Shown here: piece after piece, positions 33,396 through 43,165 of the stretch
Layout of the letters: every line of letters begins with the position of its first letter
Position numbering within the stretch: position 1 is the stretch's first letter
Source of the DNA: Arthrobacter sp. M4
GTDB lineage: Bacteria > Actinomycetota > Actinomycetes > Actinomycetales > Micrococcaceae
Direction: 5' to 3'
DNA length: 64,000 nt
Assembly (NCBI RefSeq): GCF_020251205.1
Contig: NZ_JAIWYX010000003.1
Span: 186,001 to 250,000, forward strand
Translations under genes and position numbers: made by a program
The notes under the pieces: model-generated
Databases searched by the model: none
Seen by the model: only the letters and a program-made list of their open reading frames with translations
Told to the model about the DNA's origin: nothing

Positions 33396-34423
33396 CTATG
33401 CAGGTTCCTTCTGGCCTTTTCAGAACCTCCGATGGCATCTATCCGCGAGCCGCGGTGCGAGGCCAGATAGTCTTCGGCGCGACTCAAGGTTTCTCGGTCC
33501 CTATTGCTCAATAGAGTTGCGGTAGCAGGTTCCATAAGGAGCGCATCCTGGATTTCAACGAGCATGCGATGCAGGCGTCGATTCGCAGCATCGACCTGTT
33601 CGTCCGTTACCGCAGGAGGTGGCAGGCGAGTCTCCATACGAGCCTCTGTCATCTTCTCCCACACAGGTGCAAGGCTCTCCCCCAATTCAATGACCCTCTT
33701 CAAGTCACTTCGTCCGGTCAGTCGACGGGCTACCGGCGGCAACGCAAGACCAATGCACAAGAAGGTCATTGCCCCCACGACACTTGCGTCGTAGACCAAT
33801 GACAGCGCCGCCATTGTCCGGACGTCCCCCATGAGATGCGCTATGTCCATTCCCAGAACGGACAAGGCGAGAACGAGGGCCAGCACGCACCCGATTCCAA
33901 TAAGAGTGAACCCGATACGAAAGTACGGCCGCGCCATATCTCCGCGGAACCTAAAGCAAACTACGCCGGTTAGGGCAACCACAGCTCCAATGTAGATGAA
34001 TTGAATGGCGGAATAGACAGCTGCAGCCCATTGGTCCCCATAATCCTTCATGAAGTTTGTGGACGAGTCTGTGGCGTCAATTTGGACGAAGGCCACAATC
34101 AATCCCAGGATCACCAAGCAAAGAATGCCGAGTCCGATGCTGTCTTTGCGAGCCATATCCTCACGTGGATCTGCCGCACCAAGGATGGCCTTGGAGAGGA
34201 AGTAAATCCCTACCACCATCAGGATGTTGGCGCAGACGTCCAAGACGTTTCTGCTTCCAAGGGCTCTGTCGAGCGCAAGGTAGATCGGGTCTATGTTCAA
34301 AGTCAGAGAAGTAGCGATTGTCAGGGCTGCAATAAGAATGCTGTGGTCCATGCGCCGCGTAGTACCGGGCAAGAGGCATAGCACTAATCCCCAGATGACA
34401 AGGGCCGCAACGAGTTGAGTCAT
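33392..34423 (-). CDS. Seven-TM protein, DUF6545/MAB_1171c-like
   Basis: A 343-residue protein. Seven membrane segments lie at about 3-20, 27-47, 60-80, 93-115, 134-156, 168-190 and 203-225. A cytosolic tail of about 115 residues follows (SDLKRVIELGESLAPVWEKM, HRMLVEIQDALL). This matches a family annotated as MAB_1171c putative transporters (DUF6545, from memory), seen beside XRE regulators and ImmA-like peptidases in actinobacteria. There are no transporter motifs. A receptor role is as plausible as transport. It overlaps both neighbours by 4 bp. Confidence 0.65.
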   Translation of the reverse strand: MTQLVAALVIWGLVLCLLPGTTRRMDHSILIAALTIATSLTLNIDPIYLALDRALGSRNVLDVCANILMVVGIYFLSKAILGAADPREDMARKDSIGLGILCLVILGLIVAFVQIDATDSSTNFMKDYGDQWAAAVYSAIQFIYIGAVVALTGVVCFRFRGDMARPYFRIGFTLIGIGCVLALVLALSVLGMDIAHLMGDVRTMAALSLVYDASVVGAMTFLCIGLALPPVARRLTGRSDLKRVIELGESLAPVWEKMTEARMETRLPPPAVTDEQVDAANRRLHRMLVEIQDALLMEPATATLLSNRDRETLSRAEDYLASHRGSRIDAIGGSEKARRNLHR

Positions 34424-34983
34424 CCGAAGATCCGCTCGAAGGAGCGCGGCTCGATTGCGCTGTCACGAATTGCAGCAGCAAGGAGATCGGCGAGAGTTTC
34501 CGCAGCAGCTTCCACCTCATCGACGAAGCTGCTGCGGTTCAGAACCTTCCTCACCAATTCCCCGTTGAGATTGGGAAAGAGGCTCTCTGCGTATTCCGCG
34601 GAGACACCCAACTCATCATGGCGCAAGATCATGTGCCCGAGTTCGTGAAGGATGAACTGCTGCCTGTGCAGTGCTGACGGCGAGACGGCATGAAGGATGA
34701 TTTCACTGGCCTCCGTTGAGAGCCAGAGCCCGCAGACGGATCCGCCGTTCAGGACAGGTGCGACGTCGATTTCGATCGGGCGGCCTCTCAGTACCTCCAC
34801 TATTTCAACGAGGCCATCCAAGGTCAGGTGGTTCGGAAGTCGAAGGGATTTGAATGCGTCTGCGGCTACGACCGCCGGAGTCGATCCATGCACTGATTGT
34901 TCTTCCACGGCGCCCCTCCTCGCAGCGGACAGCTCGGCCATCAGGATCGCTTTCAGATCGAGACGCGCACAAACTGCATTCAC
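34420..34983 (-). CDS. ImmA/IrrE-like metallopeptidase, operon head
   Basis: About 187 residues from GTG 34983, which lies downstream of an 18-bp palindrome and follows AGGGGAGG at 12 bp. A GTG at 35022 would place coding over the palindrome, and an ATG at 34941 is also possible. The zinc motif is in QFILHELGHMILRH (histidines near 113 and 117), with acidic residues in DEVEAAAETLADLL as the possible third ligand. It heads the operon ImmA-7TM-EspR-hydrolase. By analogy with ImmA-ImmR it may cleave the EspR-like regulator when a signal arrives. Confidence 0.7.
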   Translation of the reverse strand: MNAVCARLDLKAILMAELSAARRGAVEEQSVHGSTPAVVAADAFKSLRLPNHLTLDGLVEIVEVLRGRPIEIDVAPVLNGGSVCGLWLSTEASEIILHAVSPSALHRQQFILHELGHMILRHDELGVSAEYAESLFPNLNGELVRKVLNRSSFVDEVEAAAETLADLLAAAIRDSAIEPRSFERIFG

Positions 34984-35001
34984 GTCAATTGAACGCCTCC
35001 C

Positions 35002-35019
35002 CTCTGGACATGTCCAGAG
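35002..35019. promoter_or_regulatory. Perfect 18-bp palindrome at the start of the ImmA operon
   Basis: CTCTGGACATGTCCAGAG is its own reverse complement. It lies 19 bp upstream of the preferred ImmA-like start and about 120 bp from the divergent excisionase-like gene. It is a likely operator, possibly for the EspR-like protein of the operon. Confidence 0.65.
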
Positions 35020-35136
35020 CACTTGGCTGGCTCGAAGTAGTTTCCATGACGCTGAAGAAGCGACTCATGCAGTCATGTCCGTTTCAATTGGAGCGCCCAT
35101 GAACAGCAAACCAACTAGTGAGTCTTGGGAGTTTCC

Positions 35137-35412
35137 ATGGAGCTTGAATTCTTCGAACCAGCCGAAGCCGCAGCCCTCATGCGCTGCACAGAAGCATGGC
35201 TCCGCGAAGGAGCCTCCAGCGGTCGGTTTCCCCACGCGTGTTGGGGAAAGGGGAAGATCATATTCACCTCGGAACACATCCTAGAGATCGCTCGGTTAAG
35301 TGAGATCCTCCCCGGCGGCAATGGCACAACGAATTCCACCCCAGTCCAGTCCGGCTCCGCGGGAAGGCTGATCGGGACGCGAGCCAGAGCACGACTTGCT
35401 CCTGTAAATTGA
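35137..35412 (+). CDS. Excisionase-like HTH protein
   Basis: About 91 residues from ATG 35137, with GGGAG 6 bases upstream. ELEFFEPAEAAALMRCTEAWLREGASSGRFPHACWGKGKIIF by segments is the MerR-like winged-helix of small excisionases (Xis), where a tyrosine/arginine-rich first helix is followed by the wing KGKIIFT. The remaining 45 residues are low-complexity. Place between the integrase and the cargo supports a role in excision. It could instead be a transcription regulator of transfer. Confidence 0.65.
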   Translation: MELEFFEPAEAAALMRCTEAWLREGASSGRFPHACWGKGKIIFTSEHILEIARLSEILPGGNGTTNSTPVQSGSAGRLIGTRARARLAPVN

Positions 35413-35697
35413 CCCTGTTCGAGTGAATTTGCCCGCAGTTCTGTACACCGGGCCCGATAGTGCGGATTCCCTGACGGGCGAACCCCAAGATGAGCAGGTA
35501 CCTTCGACGACTCTTCCCGACGCGACGCTTGGCCGCGGATCGTGTGGATGCCCGACCAGTGCGAGTGGACAGCACCTCGGATTCGAAGTATGTTCCTGAA
35601 CATGGTCCGCCGAGCTCGTGACGCCGAGATACCTAGGCGGCAGTGACTTACCTGCAACCCGCGGGATGGACGCTGCCGCAGGAACTCGGAGCGTCAC

Positions 35698-36030
35698 ATG
35701 TCCCGTACCGACAAGACCCAGCCGTTTCGCGTCCGCCTGTGGGACGGTACCCTGCGCCGCGTCGCTGTCCACGATCACCGTGACGGCATCTGCGACCTGC
35801 CCGCCAACGTCCAGGAGGACCGTAGGCAGGTCGTCACTAACGGCGGCTTCCTCCCCAATCGGTCCTGCCACTGGGAGTTCCAGTACACCGGCTCCAAGAC
35901 ATGCTGCTGCTCGGTCTGCCACGACGGAGACGGTCTGCGCCATGAACGTCGGGCGGAGCGTCATCGGAACCGCCGCGAGTTAGCCAATCTGCTGAAGTTG
36001 GCCCACCACGACTGGCGCAACATCGACTGA
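35698..36030 (+). CDS. Small basic ICE-associated hypothetical protein
   Basis: A 110-residue protein, MSRTDKTQPFRVRLWDGT at the start, then VAVHDHRDGICDLP and CCCSVCHDGD (four cysteines), with a basic C-terminus (RHERRAERHRNRRELANLLK). The Cys cluster could bind zinc. Similar short proteins (SRTDKT...DHRDG..CDL) are common on actinobacterial plasmids and ICEs, judging from memory. Function unknown. Confidence 0.55.
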   Translation: MSRTDKTQPFRVRLWDGTLRRVAVHDHRDGICDLPANVQEDRRQVVTNGGFLPNRSCHWEFQYTGSKTCCCSVCHDGDGLRHERRAERHRNRRELANLLKLAHHDWRNID

Positions 36031-36369
36031 CCGACCACTCAGCCGAGTTCGCATCGGATTCATTTCTGTGTCCCTTGAGACCGATATCGGCGCCACCCGC
36101 GCTTAAAGTGGGCCCAGCGTGTCTAACTACTGAGGAGGACATGCTGGGTCCGAACACCCGGAGATGCTGAACATCACCGGGCATGGTCCGTCCTCCAACA
36201 CCGAAGTCCTAGCCGGCCGTTGACCGGACATCTTCGTATTTCCCTGAGCATTCTGTGTTTCGCTGCGAAAAGGTGTGGATATCAGCGGACCTTGGCAGCT
36301 TTGTGAGAGTCTAAGGGCGTCTTGGCGTCGGCGTTGAAGTTCAGCACTGGGGACTGCTGATGCTTGGCA
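36031..36369. other. Gene-free 339-bp stretch
   Basis: I see no convincing gene or repeat here. A strong AGGAGG-like site at 36132-36137 precedes only a nine-codon frame. Confidence 0.4.
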
Positions 36370-37188
36370 TCAAGCGGGTTTGAACCGTGAGGCCACCAAC
36401 TTGTGCATCGCAGGGACGTCGATCTCGCCCGTAGTCTCCTGTACAAGCAGTTCGGTTAGCCGCTTCGGCCAGAGTACGTGAACGCCTTGCGTTGAGAACG
36501 AGCCACCGATGAGGGGCCAGTCGGCTTCGACGAAGCAAAGTGCCCCTGTCACCGGTGCATCGTGGAAGAGGTTCCGAACGGTGTCGACCTGTTTGAGCGC
36601 CCCATCGATCAACTTCGTGCAGTCGCGCCCGCCGACGAGGAACTTCTCGGTGCGTGGCCGAAGAATCCCGCCATCAATCTTCAGCTCGGGTCGCCCCTTG
36701 TACCGCTTAGCGTCAATCACCCAGATTCCGGCGGTAGTTATGGCGATGTGGTCGATGTTTGCCTTCGACCCGGGGATTCGTCGGTCGTGAAGGACTGCGA
36801 TTCCATCGGTGGCTAGGGAATCGAGTCGGGCACCGAGGCGCTCCTCGCCGATGGCGCCTCGCTCCCAAGACTTGGTGCTCTGCCGCTCGTCCGAGAGGGC
36901 CACAGCGATGACGCCGATTGGCCCCCATTTCTTGCGGAGGTTTTCTTCATCCTTGGCCTTGCGACGCTCGTATTCACGTCGGGCCGATGATCCTGCTACT
37001 CCAGACTCGGTCCGCGACGACCCATCAGAAGGTGATTCGAGATCCGGCGCGGATTCCATGGCCCCTTGGAGGCACTCCAAGCAGGTGAGGGTCTTCGCCT
37101 CGCTCTCGTAGATCGCTTCCGTCCGGGCCGGAAGATATCTACCACATGCCCGGCACGTTCCGGGATACCGGAGACTCATCTGCTTCAT
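36370..37188 (-). CDS. NERD domain protein with zinc ribbon
   Basis: About 272 residues from ATG 37188. The N-terminus has CRACGRYLPA and CLECL, a C-x2-C pair typical of a zinc ribbon. After a basic linker, the NERD domain reads GAIGEERLGARLDSLATDGIAVLHDRRIPGSKANIDHIAITTAGIWVIDAKRYKG by segments. The D-x-I and D-A-K residues form the nuclease-like core of the fold. NERD proteins are DNA-related and occur in defence and mobile-element contexts. It stands alone near the integrase and may be cargo. Confidence 0.85.
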   Translation of the reverse strand: MKQMSLRYPGTCRACGRYLPARTEAIYESEAKTLTCLECLQGAMESAPDLESPSDGSSRTESGVAGSSARREYERRKAKDEENLRKKWGPIGVIAVALSDERQSTKSWERGAIGEERLGARLDSLATDGIAVLHDRRIPGSKANIDHIAITTAGIWVIDAKRYKGRPELKIDGGILRPRTEKFLVGGRDCTKLIDGALKQVDTVRNLFHDAPVTGALCFVEADWPLIGGSFSTQGVHVLWPKRLTELLVQETTGEIDVPAMHKLVASRFKPA

Positions 37189-37200
37189 GAGGATGCGCAC

Positions 37201-37796
37201 TGGCTCATCGGCACGACGGCATCTCGCGCGTTCACAAGGATCTTCTTGGGCACGGGATCAGTCTGCCAACGGACACGCCCGCTGTGAAGGCATCAGAATC
37301 ATGACCGTGGCGGAGAAGCCGCCACCGTATCCGTTACTCGCACGGAGCGTGCGACTCCCAACTCTAAGTCGCTGCCGGTGAGTTCTGTCAGGTATCCCTG
37401 CGTTGGCACGCCGCGAGCTAGGGATCCCCAACGCAACGCTCAGGAGCCCGCACCTCGTCCGAGCCATTCTACGGGTCATCATTGCGGCGTCCGCTAAAGG
37501 ATGCATCACCAGGCAAGGTTGGAGCGCAGTCCAGAACAATTTTCCGGCGCGTGGCCATGCCTGAACATGACTCCGCAGCGGCGTTCGAGATCCCGCAATC
37601 GGACTTCTCAGGAACAAGTTCTGAGGAATCCTGCTGACCCCGCCCGCGCATGGAAGGTCACCGAATGTCCGTTGTCGCCATGGAAGACGGCTTCGGAGCC
37701 CGCTACCGTGATCGTGCCCGCCTGAAAACGGTTTCCCCAGCCCGGGGGCCGATTGCCTTGGCCGTCGTCTAAGGGGTGATCTAATTGTGTAGTGCC
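37201..37796. other. Gene-free 596-bp stretch next to the integrase
   Basis: No convincing coding frame is visible between the NERD gene and the 3' end of the integrase gene. A 7-bp hairpin GTGGCGG/CCGCCAC lies at 37307-37325. Otherwise nothing is recognised. Confidence 0.4.
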
Positions 37797-38951
37797 TCAA
37801 GCATCACCACGTAACGGTCGCAGCGGCACAAACCCCGACACCGACCGCTCCATCGCATCTGCCGTGGCCTGCAGGGCTTCCGGCATCAAGTGCCCGTAGA
37901 CCTGCTCTGTCGTCCGAGTGGAAGTATGCCCGAGATGCCGCGAGATCGTGAACAGCGGAACCCCATCCTGGATTAGCCAAGACGCATGTGTGTGGCGCAG
38001 ATCGTGTATGCGCGGCGACTTCGTCAGTCCATTGGCTTTCGCGGTCTTCACGGCCGGCAGCCAATAGTGCTGCCAGTACACCTGTTGAATGATCCGCCCA
38101 CCTTTCGGCGTAGTGAACAGAAGATCTTTCCCCGGCCGACCGGCAACGAGCGGAATCAGCAGCTCCACTAGGGCGTGGTTGAGTCCGATAGTGCGCTTGC
38201 CGGCGCCAGTCTTTGTTGGGCCGATGTAGTACTGGTTCTGGCCGTCACGTTTCCAGGCCTTGTTTATCCGCGCTGTGGGCGGCTTGGAGAGCAAATCAAC
38301 GTCCGCCACAGTTATTGCCGTGGCCTCTCCAAAGCGGGTTCCCGTCATTACGAGAAAGTTCGTAAAGGCCTTGTACCGCTCCGCCATGCCCTCAATAACC
38401 ATGCTGAACTCGGCATGAGTGAGGAACATGGCTTCATCCTCAGGCTTTTGAAGGTTGGGGAGCTGTACGCCGCGGCAAGGATTGCGAGGGATATATTTCA
38501 ACTGTTCGGCCGTATTCATGGCCGCCGAGATCAATCCGTGCACGTTGTGGATCGTCTTCGCTGAACGGCCCTTTGCCGTCATCGACTTCACCCAATGTGC
38601 TATATGCCGGTAGTCGAGCTTATCCACTGGGATGTGGCCGATCACGTCCCGCACATGAAGATCGAGCATCGTCTGATAAGTCCTGGTGGTTCCGCTCGAA
38701 GGGCGGATCAGCAGGTCGATGTGTTCCTGAATGACCTCCGCGACGGTCGGCACCAGCTTCGCATTGGTTAGGATTGCGTGCTGAGCGATTTCAAACGATT
38801 GGCCGTTGGCATCCAACAGCCGTCTGAGGGTCTCGGCCTCCACTTGCGTGGCCACCGTGAGGCCCTGCTGCTCGTGGGTGTTCGGGTCCCGCCAGCAAAC
38901 CATGAAGGACGATGTACCGTCCTTTTTTGTCCGTTTGCGGATACTGGCCAC
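37797..38951 (-). CDS. Tyrosine recombinase, ICE integrase
   Basis: A 384-residue phage-type integrase from GTG 38951. An N-terminal arm-binding start (MASIRKRTKKDGTSSFMVCW) precedes a SAM-like core-binding domain (YQTMLDLHVRDVIGHIPVDKLDY). The catalytic domain has the first Arg in TGTRFGEATAI, H-x-x-R in HDLRHTHASWL, the following His in HLGHTSTRTTEQVYGHL and the nucleophile Tyr in that stretch. It lies 85 bp from the 3' end of tRNA-Leu, so the element uses that tRNA as attachment site. Confidence 0.95.
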   Translation of the reverse strand: MASIRKRTKKDGTSSFMVCWRDPNTHEQQGLTVATQVEAETLRRLLDANGQSFEIAQHAILTNAKLVPTVAEVIQEHIDLLIRPSSGTTRTYQTMLDLHVRDVIGHIPVDKLDYRHIAHWVKSMTAKGRSAKTIHNVHGLISAAMNTAEQLKYIPRNPCRGVQLPNLQKPEDEAMFLTHAEFSMVIEGMAERYKAFTNFLVMTGTRFGEATAITVADVDLLSKPPTARINKAWKRDGQNQYYIGPTKTGAGKRTIGLNHALVELLIPLVAGRPGKDLLFTTPKGGRIIQQVYWQHYWLPAVKTAKANGLTKSPRIHDLRHTHASWLIQDGVPLFTISRHLGHTSTRTTEQVYGHLMPEALQATADAMERSVSGFVPLRPLRGDA

Positions 38952-38969
38952 ATAAAAATGCTAGGCCCG

Positions 38970-38998
38970 TGTCAACAGATTTGGGGTTTTTGTCAACA
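38970..38998. repeat. TGTCAACA direct repeats at the element edge
   Basis: Exact copies at 38970-38977 and 38991-38998, 21 bp apart (two helical turns), lie between the integrase start and tRNA-Leu. The spacing and position fit arm-type binding sites of the integrase or excisionase. Confidence 0.55.
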
Positions 38999-39036
38999 CC
39001 CAACCTTTAAACAGGCCCTGACCTGCCGAAACACTG

Positions 39037-39118
39037 TGCCCGAGGTGGGACTCGAACCCACACACCTTTCGATACCGCATTTTGAGTGCGGCGCGTCTGC
39101 CAATTCCGCCACTCGGGC
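39037..39118 (-). tRNA. tRNA-Leu (anticodon CAA), ICE attachment target
   Basis: An 82-nt tRNA. Acceptor arms GCCCGAG and CTCGGGC pair fully. The anticodon stem CCGCA/TGCGG holds loop CTCAAAA, with anticodon CAA reading UUG codons. The T-loop GTTCGAGTCCC is standard, and a long variable arm fits a class II tRNA. The discriminator is A and CCA is not encoded. The ICE integrase lies just beyond its 3' end, so the tRNA 3' part is probably the attachment core restored on insertion. Confidence 0.95.
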
Positions 39119-39333
39119 ATGTGCCGCTTCCGTCCGCGCTCCCCCAACCCCATGACCCGGAATCTGTGAGCAACGCGATCTGCCGCAGCACGCGAAACTA
39201 CTCTACATGCAGATAGGCTGATTTACAGAAACGCACCCGCGCGGTGCCGCAAGGTGCGCTGCAATAAAGCGGTCGCAGTTGCGGGCCCAACTAAGATAGA
39301 CGTGAACCCGCCGTATCGTAACAAGGAGATCCC

Positions 39334-39939
39334 GTGTCAGAACAGACGGAGTCAAAGCCCACTTCCCAGCCGGCGCGCCGCGTCGTGGTCGCCGAGGACG
39401 AGACCCTCATTCGCCTCGACATCATTGAAATCCTCAAGGGCGAAGGCTTCGACGTTGTAGGCGAGGCAGACAACGGCGAAAAGGCCGTTGTGCTGGCCAA
39501 CGATCTCAAGCCGGACCTGGTCCTTATGGACGTGAAGATGCCCGTTATGGACGGTATCTCGGCCGCGGAAAAGATCGTCAAGGCGCGGATCGCCCCTGTT
39601 GTATTGCTCACTGCTTTCAGCCAGAAGGAACTTGTGGAACGCGCGCGTGACGCCGGCGCCATGGCGTACGTGGTGAAGCCGTTCACGCCGGCGGACCTGA
39701 TCCCGGCCATCGAGATCGCCCTGTCCCGCCACGAGGAGATCAAGGCCCTCGAGAACGAGGTCAGCGACCTTCAGGAGCAGTTTGCCACCCGCAAGCTCGT
39801 GGAGCGCGCCAAGAGCCTCCTGACCACCAAGATGGGCCTTACCGAGCCTGAAGCCTTCCGCTGGATCCAGAAGACTTCCATGGACCGCCGCCTGAGTATG
39901 CGTGAGGTCGCCGAGACCATCATCAACCAGGTCAACTAG
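39334..39939 (+). CDS. pdtaR: ANTAR-domain response regulator PdtaR
   Basis: A 201-residue protein from GTG with AAGGAG 6 bases upstream. The receiver domain has acidic residues in VVVAEDETLIRLDI, the phospho-acceptor in LVLMDVKMPVMDG, and the conserved Lys in AYVVKPFTPADL. The C-terminal ANTAR domain reads LVERAKSLLTTKMGLTEPEAFRWIQKTSMDRRLSMREVAETII by segments. It binds RNA hairpins as a transcription antiterminator when phosphorylated by the partner kinase PdtaS, which is not in this window. It is the first core gene after the ICE. Confidence 0.93.
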   Translation: MSEQTESKPTSQPARRVVVAEDETLIRLDIIEILKGEGFDVVGEADNGEKAVVLANDLKPDLVLMDVKMPVMDGISAAEKIVKARIAPVVLLTAFSQKELVERARDAGAMAYVVKPFTPADLIPAIEIALSRHEEIKALENEVSDLQEQFATRKLVERAKSLLTTKMGLTEPEAFRWIQKTSMDRRLSMREVAETIINQVN

Positions 39940-39946
39940 CAAACAC

Positions 39947-39991
39947 GCAAGCCCCGGCCAGGTCGGTTCCACTGCCCAGCCGGGGCTTTGC
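39947..39991. terminator. Hairpin after pdtaR
   Basis: CAAGCCCCGGC (39948-39958) and GCCGGGGCTTTG (39979-39990) pair over about 11 bp, just after the pdtaR stop. A short T-run follows on the plus strand. Confidence 0.7.
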
Positions 39992-40039
39992 TGTCTCCAG
40001 ATTTCCGCAAACACAGCCGCGTGCACAGACGGCAAAAGA

Positions 40040-40087
40040 GAACAGGGAGGGGCCCTGCCGATCAGTCGGCAGGGCCCCTCCCTGTTC
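40040..40087 (-). terminator. Very strong intrinsic terminator of pyk
   Basis: Arms at 40040-40061 and 40066-40087 are perfectly complementary over 22 bp with a TCAG-type loop of 4 bases. On the minus strand, the hairpin starts 9 bases after the pyk stop and is followed by TCTTTTGCC. It should end pyk transcription efficiently and may also insulate pdtaR from the opposite side. Confidence 0.9.
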
Positions 40088-40096
40088 ATCAAAGAC

Positions 40097-41596
40097 TTAC
40101 TCCTTAGGAGTCGTCTTCTTCTTCTTTTCCGGCCACGGGCCAAGCTTTTCCTTGACCGGGGCTTCGCCACTGCGCGAGGTATCGGCGAGGTCGCCCACCT
40201 TGTGCACCTTCAGCGAGTTGGTGGATCCGGCCTGTCCGGGAGGCGAACCGGCGGCGATGACCACCAGGTCACCGTCCTCGACAATGCCCATGTCCAGCAG
40301 GCTGCGGTCCACTTGTGCGGTCATCTCGTCGGTGTGCCCCACGGTGGGAACGAGCACCGGGCGGATGCCCCAGGTCAGAGCGAGCTGGTTCCACACGTTC
40401 TCCAGAGGAGTGAACGCAAAGACCGGCTTGATCGGGCGAAGACGGGAGAGGCGGCGTGCCGAGTCACCGGACTGAGTGAAGGTACAGATGTACTTCGCCT
40501 CTAGCTGGTCAGCAATTTCGACGGCGGCTCGGGTGATGGCACCACCGCGGGTGCGGGGCTTGGTGCCCAGCGGAGGAACGCGCTCCAGTCCGTGCTCTTC
40601 GGTGGACTCGATGATACGGGCCATGGTCTTGACCGTCTCGATCGGGAACTTGCCGACGCTGGTCTCGCCAGACAGCATAACGGCGTCCGCGCCGTCGAGG
40701 ACGGCATTGGCGCAGTCCGATGCTTCTGCACGGGTGGGGCGCGGGTTGTCGATCATTGACTCGAGCACCTGGGTGGCAACGATGACCGGCTTGGCCCAGC
40801 GGCGGGCCAGCTCGATGGCACGCTTCTGAACGATCGGCACTTCCTCCAGCGGAAGCTCCACGCCGAGGTCGCCACGGGCCACCATGATCGCGTCGAACGC
40901 GTCGATGATCTCGTGGAGTTGGTCCACTGCCTGCGGCTTTTCAATCTTGGCGATGACCGGGACGCGGCGGCCTTCTTCGTCCATGATCTCGTGCACCCGC
41001 TTGATGTCGGTTGCGTCACGGACGAAGGACAGGGCGACGAGGTCCACGCCTCGGTTGATGGCCCAGCGCAGGTCGTCCTCGTCCTTCTCGCTCAGTGCGG
41101 GAACATTGACGGCAACGCCAGGCAGGTTGATGCCCTTGTTGTTGGAGACAAAGCCGGGAACGGTAACCTCGGCGACCACCTTGACGTCGTCGACCTCAAT
41201 GGCACGCAGGGCGACCTTGCCGTCGTCGATCAGGAGCGTGTCGCCCACACGGACGTCTTCAGTGAGGCTCTTCAGCGTGGTGGAGCAGATCTCCTTGGTG
41301 CCGGGGACGTCTTCCGTGGTGATCGTGAAGATATCGCCGACTTCAAGGGCGTGCGGGCCATCCTCGAAACGTCCAAGGCGGATCTTGGGTCCCTGAAGGT
41401 CAGCCATGATCGCCACCGGCTTGTGCAGCTGGGCAGCAGCCTTGCGGACGTTCTTGTACGTGTTGTCGTGCACGGTGTAGTCGCCGTGGCTCATGTTCAT
41501 GCGGGCCACGTCGACGCCAGCTTCCAGCACGGCCACGGTGTTGTCGTAGCTGGAAATTGCCGGTCCGAACGTGGCAACGATTTTCGCGCGTCTCAT
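40097..41596 (-). CDS. pyk: Pyruvate kinase
   Basis: A 499-residue glycolytic enzyme converting phosphoenolpyruvate and ADP to pyruvate and ATP. Marks include [13 protein letters not shown] at the start, the Arg in VARMNMSHG, the catalytic Lys in [12 protein letters not shown], and [22 protein letters not shown] for metal and PEP binding. The C-terminal domain ends with a Lys-rich tail ([18 protein letters not shown]). It is monocistronic, with a strong terminator after it. Confidence 0.97.
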   Translation of the reverse strand: MRRAKIVATFGPAISSYDNTVAVLEAGVDVARMNMSHGDYTVHDNTYKNVRKAAAQLHKPVAIMADLQGPKIRLGRFEDGPHALEVGDIFTITTEDVPGTKEICSTTLKSLTEDVRVGDTLLIDDGKVALRAIEVDDVKVVAEVTVPGFVSNNKGINLPGVAVNVPALSEKDEDDLRWAINRGVDLVALSFVRDATDIKRVHEIMDEEGRRVPVIAKIEKPQAVDQLHEIIDAFDAIMVARGDLGVELPLEEVPIVQKRAIELARRWAKPVIVATQVLESMIDNPRPTRAEASDCANAVLDGADAVMLSGETSVGKFPIETVKTMARIIESTEEHGLERVPPLGTKPRTRGGAITRAAVEIADQLEAKYICTFTQSGDSARRLSRLRPIKPVFAFTPLENVWNQLALTWGIRPVLVPTVGHTDEMTAQVDRSLLDMGIVEDGDLVVIAAGSPPGQAGSTNSLKVHKVGDLADTSRSGEAPVKEKLGPWPEKKKKTTPKE

Positions 41597-41707
41597 ATAC
41601 CTACCCTATTGGTGTGATGCTGGATTGAGCTTGCTTCAAAATGAACTTCCAATGTCCCCGCTCCGTCGTAAAGCACAACAAGCGCTCATCGGAACGGGGA
41701 CGGGAAG

Positions 41708-43157
<1,450 letters not shown>

Positions 43158-43165
<8 letters not shown>

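Noticed and set aside
35023-35136. LexA/SOS box interpretation of the nearby GGACATGTCC palindrome
   Set aside because: The actinobacterial SOS box is of the GAAC-N4-GTTC type; the palindrome lacks it.
37258-37800. Possible 180-codon gene on the minus strand
   Set aside because: The frame is rich in Arg, Ser and Pro without any domain pattern, typical of a chance frame in high-GC DNA.
38940-39036. CRISPR-like repeats
   Set aside because: Only two short TGTCAACA copies are present; no array of longer repeats and spacers exists here or elsewhere in the window.
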